From contig PDHQ01000025.1 of the NCBI GenBank assembly GCA_003339415.1, positions 215,853-279,852 on the forward strand: a stretch of 64,000 bases of DNA, given 5' to 3'. This document shows positions 58,261-64,000 of this stretch, in pieces (positions within the stretch are counted from its first letter, which is position 1; the number at the start of each line of letters is the position of its first letter). The notes under the pieces were generated by a model, which saw only the letters and a program-made list of their open reading frames with translations, was not told where the DNA came from and did no database searches. Source of the DNA: Ophiocordyceps camponoti-saundersi (nom. inval.). Lineage: Eukaryota; Ascomycota; Sordariomycetes; Hypocreales; Ophiocordycipitaceae. Position numbers and translations under genes: made by a program.

Positions 58261-58480
58261 ATAATAAGTTCGTTATTATTATCGTTATTATTATCTTTAT
58301 TATCTTCCTCTTTTTTATTAGAGTTATTATCTAACTCGTCCTCCTCCTTCCTAGCCCCCTTTTCTTCCTCCTTATTATTATTATTTTTATTATTATCTTC
58401 TTTATCTTCGTCTTTATCCTTATCCTCGTTATCTTTATCGTTATCTTTTTCCTTATCCTTATCTTTATCCTTATTATCGT
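58261..58480. repeat. Low-complexity TTA/TCT triplet tract inside the retrotransposon
   Basis: Runs of TTATTATCTTTATCC-like triplets lie between the RNase H relic and the 3' LTR. They may be an expanded microsatellite, since the frame of RNase H has already ended. Confidence 0.7.
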
Positions 58481-59498
58481 ATAACCGGAAATAATTATAA
58501 TACTAGCCCTTTAAATCCTAAATATAGGGCTCGTAAGCCCTACCCTAATAGCTGTAAATATAGCGGTAACTTAAGAACGGACCGCTACTATAACGAAGGT
58601 AGTAACGGGCATAAGGGCCTTATACTAGGAACCGACCGGCCGACTAAATTATTACCGCCCGATAGTAGCTAAGGTAGCGTATAACCTTAGAAATAAGCTT
58701 AACGGCTATCTCTCTAGCGCGAAGGCGTAAAGCTATATTATAAAAAGTCGCTAAAAAGTAATAACGTTCTTTATTCTACTATATAATTAGCTTATATTTA
58801 CGAAAATACCTTATATAAAGAGAATACGTACGCTAATCGCTACTTAAAGGAACTTAGCGCGGATAGCGTTATCGCTCCTAAGAGTAATAGTAATAGTCCT
58901 ATTAGAAAAGAGAAGGCGCTTAAAGATTATAACGATAAATATAGCTATTATATAACTTCTTATTTTTCTTTTTCTTATTCTTTATTATTATACGAGGAGA
59001 TAGCAGCTATAATAGTAATTAATAATAATAATAGTTATAATAATAATAGTACTATTACGGCTACTATTACGGAGGATAAAGAAAGGAAGAATTTTTCTTT
59101 CGTACGAAAGGAAAAGGAAGGTATTTCTTATAATTAGTAGGATTTACTAGCTATAAATAGTAGCCTAAAAATTTCTACTAACTAGCCCCTTTCCTCGTAC
59201 TCTCTCTCTCTTATATTTTCGGCTACGCGTACGAGTTTTACTACGTATAAAACCTTCGAGCTTTAAAATAATACCGATCTCGAGCGTACGAAGCTAATAA
59301 ATTACCCTCTTAATAAGTAATCTTCTTTTACCTACTATACGAATATCTCCCTATACGAGTAAACTTTATATAATACTCCGTACTATATAATAGCTCTCGC
59401 TACGCGATAACCTTAACTATATAAGTGCTATAATTACCTACTATTACTAAGCGCTTACTAAGGAAGCTATATAATATACTATAAAGAAAAATTACGAG

Positions 59499-59774
59499 TA
59501 TTAAGGTATCTTACGATACCTTAATAGCTTTATATTATTCTTATAGCCTTATCCCTTCGTACGGCTTTCCCGAGTTATAAGGAACTTTTATACGAGATCC
59601 TTCTAATCTTATAACTCCTTACTCCACTCTTTATATTCCTTACTATTACTTTATACGTTCGATTAGGTATTTAGATAGCTACCCTCCCCGTACGTTATAT
59701 ATAAAAGGGTAATCGCGATAATATACTCCTTTTTAGGACCCTTACGTTACTAGTAACGGACAGCCCGTTTAATA
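59499..59774 (+). repeat. 3' LTR
   Basis: Same length as the 5' LTR and carries the same TTAAGGTATC-TTAC-GATACCTTAA palindrome. It retains more C and G (for example GGACAGCCCGTT) than the 5' copy (AGATAGCTTATC), so the 5' LTR lost more C:G pairs. Confidence 0.88.
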
Positions 59775-59779
59775 TTTAT

Positions 59780-62700
59780 ATTATTTATTCTTTCCTTTAT
59801 TAGTAAGCGTAAGAAGTAATATTTTTAATATTTCTTATTTCTTATTAATAATAAAAGCTTCTTATTGCCTTAAAAGAGTCTAAAGCGAAAATACCCTTCT
59901 TACTAACTTTAGTACTAACCTCGTATAATAAGGCTTAGCTAGAATTAAGGGCTTTATTTAGTAATAAGGATAGGAGGAAGGAAATCGGACCTTTTATCCT
60001 TTTATTACTTATTTACTTATCTTATCTTAGATAAGAAGATAAGAGATAGAAGAGGTAAGGTTCGTAATACGTTAAAAGCTTCTAGTTTCTTTTTTTACCT
60101 AATAGAGAAGCGTAAAAGGTAAGTCTTATCCTCTCCCTTAGTTTACTAACTTTAGTATCCGGACTTTAAAAAATAAGAAAGTAAATCGACTTATAAAAAC
60201 TACGATTAAAAAATTAAAAGAAGATATTTTTTAAAGCGGAAATAGCGATTAAAATAAATTTAAAAAGCGCTTCTAAACGAACCTCTTTTTACTTAAAAAG
60301 CTCGAAGAAAAACTAGTTAATTTAAATAAAAGCGAAAAGCTAGTTTTAAGAAAAAAAAGAAACGCCCCTTTTAAAGAAAAAAGAGAATCGACTTATAATA
60401 AAAAAAGCGACTTTTATAAAGAAACGAATTAAAATTTTAAAAATAAAAATACGCTATATTATAAGTTAATCTAACTAAAACGGCTATATTATATTATATA
60501 ATATTCGAATTCGAAAAGAAATACTTAAACTTTAAAAAAAAAAAAGAAATCTTAAAGAAATATTTATTTAAAGAAATATATATAAAGCGAATTCGAAAAA
60601 GAACTTTATAAATAATACTTTATAGAATTAAATCTTATAAAAAATAAATTTAATTAAATTAAAATTTTAGAAAAAAAATTCTCCCCTTTTTATATAAAGA
60701 AAAATATTTTTATATAAAGGAAAAATACCGAAAGAATTTTAATAGCTATATACGCCTTAGCTACTTAAAGAAAGAAACGATTCCTTATAGCTATATACGC
60801 CTTAGCTATCTAAAGAAATTATAATAAGAGTTATTAATATCTATTTTACTTAGCTATTAAAGAAAAGATAATATTATTTTATAATAACTATTATATTTTA
60901 GGTATTATTTAAAAGAAAGGATTATTAAAAAAAAAAACTTATATAAGTAAAAAGGATACTTATATAATAGAAAAACGCTATTCGAAAAGGAAATTATTTA
61001 AACTTAAAACGGCTCTTCGAAATAAGCTTAACTATAAGCTTAGTTTTATATAAATCGAATTAATCGAAGCTATTAAAATAAGCTTAAACTAATATCTTTA
61101 TAAATTAAAGAAAGCTATTTAAATACGCTTAAAATACTATATTATTCGAAACGATAAATATAAATTAAAAATAAAAAGCTACTTAAGATATAAGTAAGAA
61201 TTCTTTACGAAAATTACTATTCTTTAATATTAAAAGAAACGAAAGAAAACGAATAGAATAAACGCTTTTCTAAACGCCTAAGGATAAGAGAAATAAATCG
61301 ATATAAATCGAGCGAAATAAATTAATATAAATCGAGGAAAATAAATTTATATTAATTAAGTAAATCGAAATAATATAAAATAAATTAAAAAAAATATAAG
61401 TTTTAATAAGTAAAAGAAAAAAAAGAAAAGAAGATAATAAGCTATTAAAAACTATATATCTTTATATACCTTAAAAAACTTTTATAAAAGTTAAGAAAAA
61501 TAAGTTATAAAAAAAAAATTCCTAAAAGAAAGAAAGAGAAACTTAAAAAAAAAAAGAAATCTTTAAAGAAAAATAAGTTAAAGTTAACTTAAGCTATCTT
61601 ACCTAGCTATAAGCTAAGGAAGATAAGTAAAACTTAGTTACCTTTTTAACTTAAGAAAGATAAGAAAGATAACTTAAGGAATTATTTTATAACTTAAGGA
61701 AAAAAGAATAACTTAAGCTTATCCCTTTTACTAAATAAAGTAAAGGAAAGAAAGAAAGAAAATAAAGCTTAGTTATTAGCCTTCCTATTTTTTATAATAA
61801 GAAGAAAATACCTTATTATAAAAGGAAATTTTAAGCTACTTACTATTTTAAATAGGTAATTAGAAAGTAAGCTTACGCTTTAAGAAACTTAGCGAAATCC
61901 TTTTCCTTACTTTATTCTTTAAAGTAATTAAGAATAGTAAAAGGAAATAACTTATATTCGGAGCCTTTAACTAGGTACTCTTAATATTAAGTTATCTTAA
62001 ACTAAAAAATAAGTTTAAGAAGGTTTATTTATTATAAGAAAGAAAATACTATTAGGACTCTTTAACTAAAAGCTCTTAGTAGTACGATTAAGCTTATATT
62101 TAAAAATAACGCTACCTAAACTTTAAATTTAAAGTTAAAAGAAAGAAAGAACTTTATTCTAAGAAGAAAGAAAAAGAAAACTTATTTTACTATATAAAAA
62201 AAAAAGGAAGATTAGTTCTTATTATACTTAATTATAAGTTAAGATAATAGCTTATAGACTATCTCTCTTAAAAAGTTTATAAGAAATATTTTTAAGAAAT
62301 AACTTTAAAGAAAAGTAAAAGTAAAATAAAAAAAAGAAGCTTTAGAATAAAAAAAAAAGACTTAGAAAAAGAGAATTCTAAGTAAGAAGAAAATTAAGCT
62401 TTAGTAAAAAAGAATAAGCTATAAAATAGCTATATCTTAAGCTTAAAGAAAAGACTATTAAGTATAAGGATTTATACTTAAAAGAAGAAAGAATTATTAA
62501 GTATAAGGAATTATACTTAAAGAAAGAATTATTAAGTATAAAGATTTATACTTAAAGGAAGAAAATTAACTTACGAAATAATATATACTAAGTCGAAACT
62601 TTACGCTTATTAGAAGCTAAAAATAGTATATATTTTAAAAGAAGAAAAATATTACTTCGAAGAAAAAAGAAATAAAAGCTAAGGTTAATAGAACCTTACT

Positions 62701-64000
62701 TATTCGAAATCGAAACCCTTAAATAAGTATATTCTAAGGAAAAATAATAAGGAAGTTATTACTTATTATTACGGTTCGGAAACTAGTAATTATATTATTA
62801 TAATAAGTTTATCTTATTATATAGAAAGAAAAAATACTTAAGCTGAAAATTTATTTATTAACCTTTAGTAAACGTTTATTATATTAGAACGAATTAATCG
62901 AAACCGATCACTTAGACGAAATTTTAATCTATATATAAAGAAATAATATTCGAAATAAATTTTAAATAGCCGAAGAAACGCTTAGTAAAAATACTTCTTA
63001 AAAATATAACCGAACGAAGAAAGAATAGGATACCGCGCGCCTATAACCTTAAGCTTATACTTAAAGTTATATATATAGTTAAAAAGCGATCTTTTTAACT
63101 AAGCTTATTAGGAATAGTATTAGTAAATACTAGTAAAAACCTTCAAATAGAGATTTAGAAAAAAAAAAGAGAATAATTCTATTATTTTTCCTTACTATAA
63201 TATATAAGTAAGAAATTAAGCTTAAAGAATTAATTCTTAAAAGAAAGAAAAAGAAGAAGAAAACCCTTTTAATTATTATAATTAAAAGAAAGAATACTTT
63301 ATTATAATAAGGATTCTAAATCTACTAATACTAATCTGCTTTAAGCGAATAAAAAAAGTTATCTAGATTAAACAAACCCTAATTAATATAAGAGCCCCGT
63401 ATAACTCTATAACCGACTAAAAAACTCTTAATTATTAATACTAAATTAATAAATTAAGTAGAAAGTTAAAAAGGAAACGACGTAAGAAAGATATTAAAAA
63501 GTTAACTTATAAAAACGGAAAATCGACTTAAGAATAATAAGGAAGAAAACCTTATTATTAAAAATTAAGAAGGCTATTTCTTTAAAAAAAAGAAATAGTA
63601 AAATTAACTTTAACTAATTAAAAAATAAAAAAAAAAAACTTATTAGTTAATAAAAAGTAAAAAGAAACCTTTATAAGAAAGAAAGCTAATTACGCTATAT
63701 AAATTCGACTTATATATATTATAAAGAAAGGAATATTTACTAAATATCTTATATATAATACGGATTATATATCGAGAAGAAGATTAATAAAAGAACCGGA
63801 TCTTAAGAAATAAATATATCGATAAGAATATTTATATAAAAGAAATCTTATTATAGCTATAAATCTTTTAAAAAACCTAAGGATTTTACCGGAAGAAAAG
63901 CTTTAAAAATAGGAATTTTTAACGAAAAGAATTAAAGTAACGCCTTTTTATCGAAGAACGAAAAGAAGAAATTTAGCTTAAAGAAAATTATACGAATAAC
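59780..64000. other. AT-rich, RIP-like mutated DNA; no ORFs
   Basis: The stretch is purine-rich on the plus strand (AAAGAAAG runs) and lacks any 60-codon frame. Duplicated short blocks include TAGCTATATACGCCTTAGCTA (twice at about 60,741-60,805). A unit with TTAAGTATAAGGATTTATAC is present three times at about 62,457-62,555. No ancestral protein is recognised. Confidence 0.65.
62457..62560. repeat. Three short units of TTAAGTATAAGRATTTATACTT
   Basis: Each unit carries the self-complementary AAGTATAA...TTATACTT arms and they are spaced by 34-42 bases. They could be remains of a hairpin-forming repeat. Confidence 0.7.

Larger units (their letters stand above)
52816..59774 (+). mobile_element. 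Complete Ty1/copia-type LTR retrotransposon inactivated by RIP
   Basis: Two direct repeats of 276 bases (52,816-53,091 and 59,499-59,774) bound the element and align without gaps. They begin TATTAAGG and end TAATA, as expected from TGTTA...TAACA after C-to-T changes. TTTAT occurs immediately before and after, a 5-base target duplication. A purine-rich AAAGAAAAA precedes the 3' LTR by 14 bases. Inside, conceptual reading with stops shows copia-type polymerase near the 3' end: GLIGIQTNDTF (about 57.16 kb), then FTNGSFANNKNLSSQIGFV (about 57.62-57.67 kb), HQSSMKCKRV, SFYNCLVKL and EKRLIINIIALRESYE (57.9-58.0 kb), matching the order of copia RNase H. Stop codons throughout show it is dead. Its orientation is plus. 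Confidence 0.88.

Overview
This window comes from a filamentous ascomycete (Pezizomycotina, probably a Sordariomycete). The evidence is genes with short 55-90 base introns bearing GTRAGT-like donors and CTAAC/CTGAC branch sites, fungus-specific families (HET-domain protein, bifunctional terpene cyclase/prenyltransferase, fungal Hsp70-like protein, fungal APH-type kinases), and a 16.7 kb AT-rich tract in which retrotransposon sequence is riddled with TA-rich stops, as expected from repeat-induced point mutation (RIP).

Layout. Bases 1 to about 16.3 kb hold no intact gene that I can support: they contain relics of a Ty1/copia element (about 0.66-1.2 kb) and a Ty3/gypsy element (11.45-11.86 kb) among several decayed tandem and nested repeats. 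A two-exon APH-family kinase lies at 16.4-18.0 kb. From 18 to 24.5 kb there are again no intact genes, only GC-rich inverted repeat copies and a relic of a polyketide synthase ketosynthase domain (23.67-23.78 kb).

The most interesting part is 24.5-29.3 kb: a three-exon bifunctional terpene synthase (minus strand, 699 aa) and a four-exon cytochrome P450 (plus strand, 546 aa) diverge from a shared 727-base promoter. This is a small di-/sesterterpenoid locus. The fused enzyme would make a C20/C25 prenyl diphosphate and cyclise it, and the P450 would oxidise the hydrocarbon. Both proteins have departures in signature motifs (cyclase DDxxE reads DDFTA; P450 ExxR reads ESQL), so activity is uncertain.

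From 29.8 to 45.7 kb the sequence is gene-dense and rich in surface, secreted and recognition-type genes: a HET/coiled-coil/ankyrin protein with probable extra C-terminal exons, two single-pass Ser/Thr-rich membrane proteins, a six-exon Hsp70-like ATPase, a second APH-family kinase, a tiny spliced 56-residue secreted peptide with eight cysteines, and small secreted proteins including one with four (L/P)PxY motifs.

At about 47.28 kb the composition switches abruptly to AT-rich DNA without any ORF of 60 codons. Inside it is a complete Ty1/copia-type LTR retrotransposon (52,816-59,774) with 276-base LTRs and an identical 5-base target duplication on both sides. The window thus joins a gene-bearing compartment to a RIP-mutated repeat compartment.
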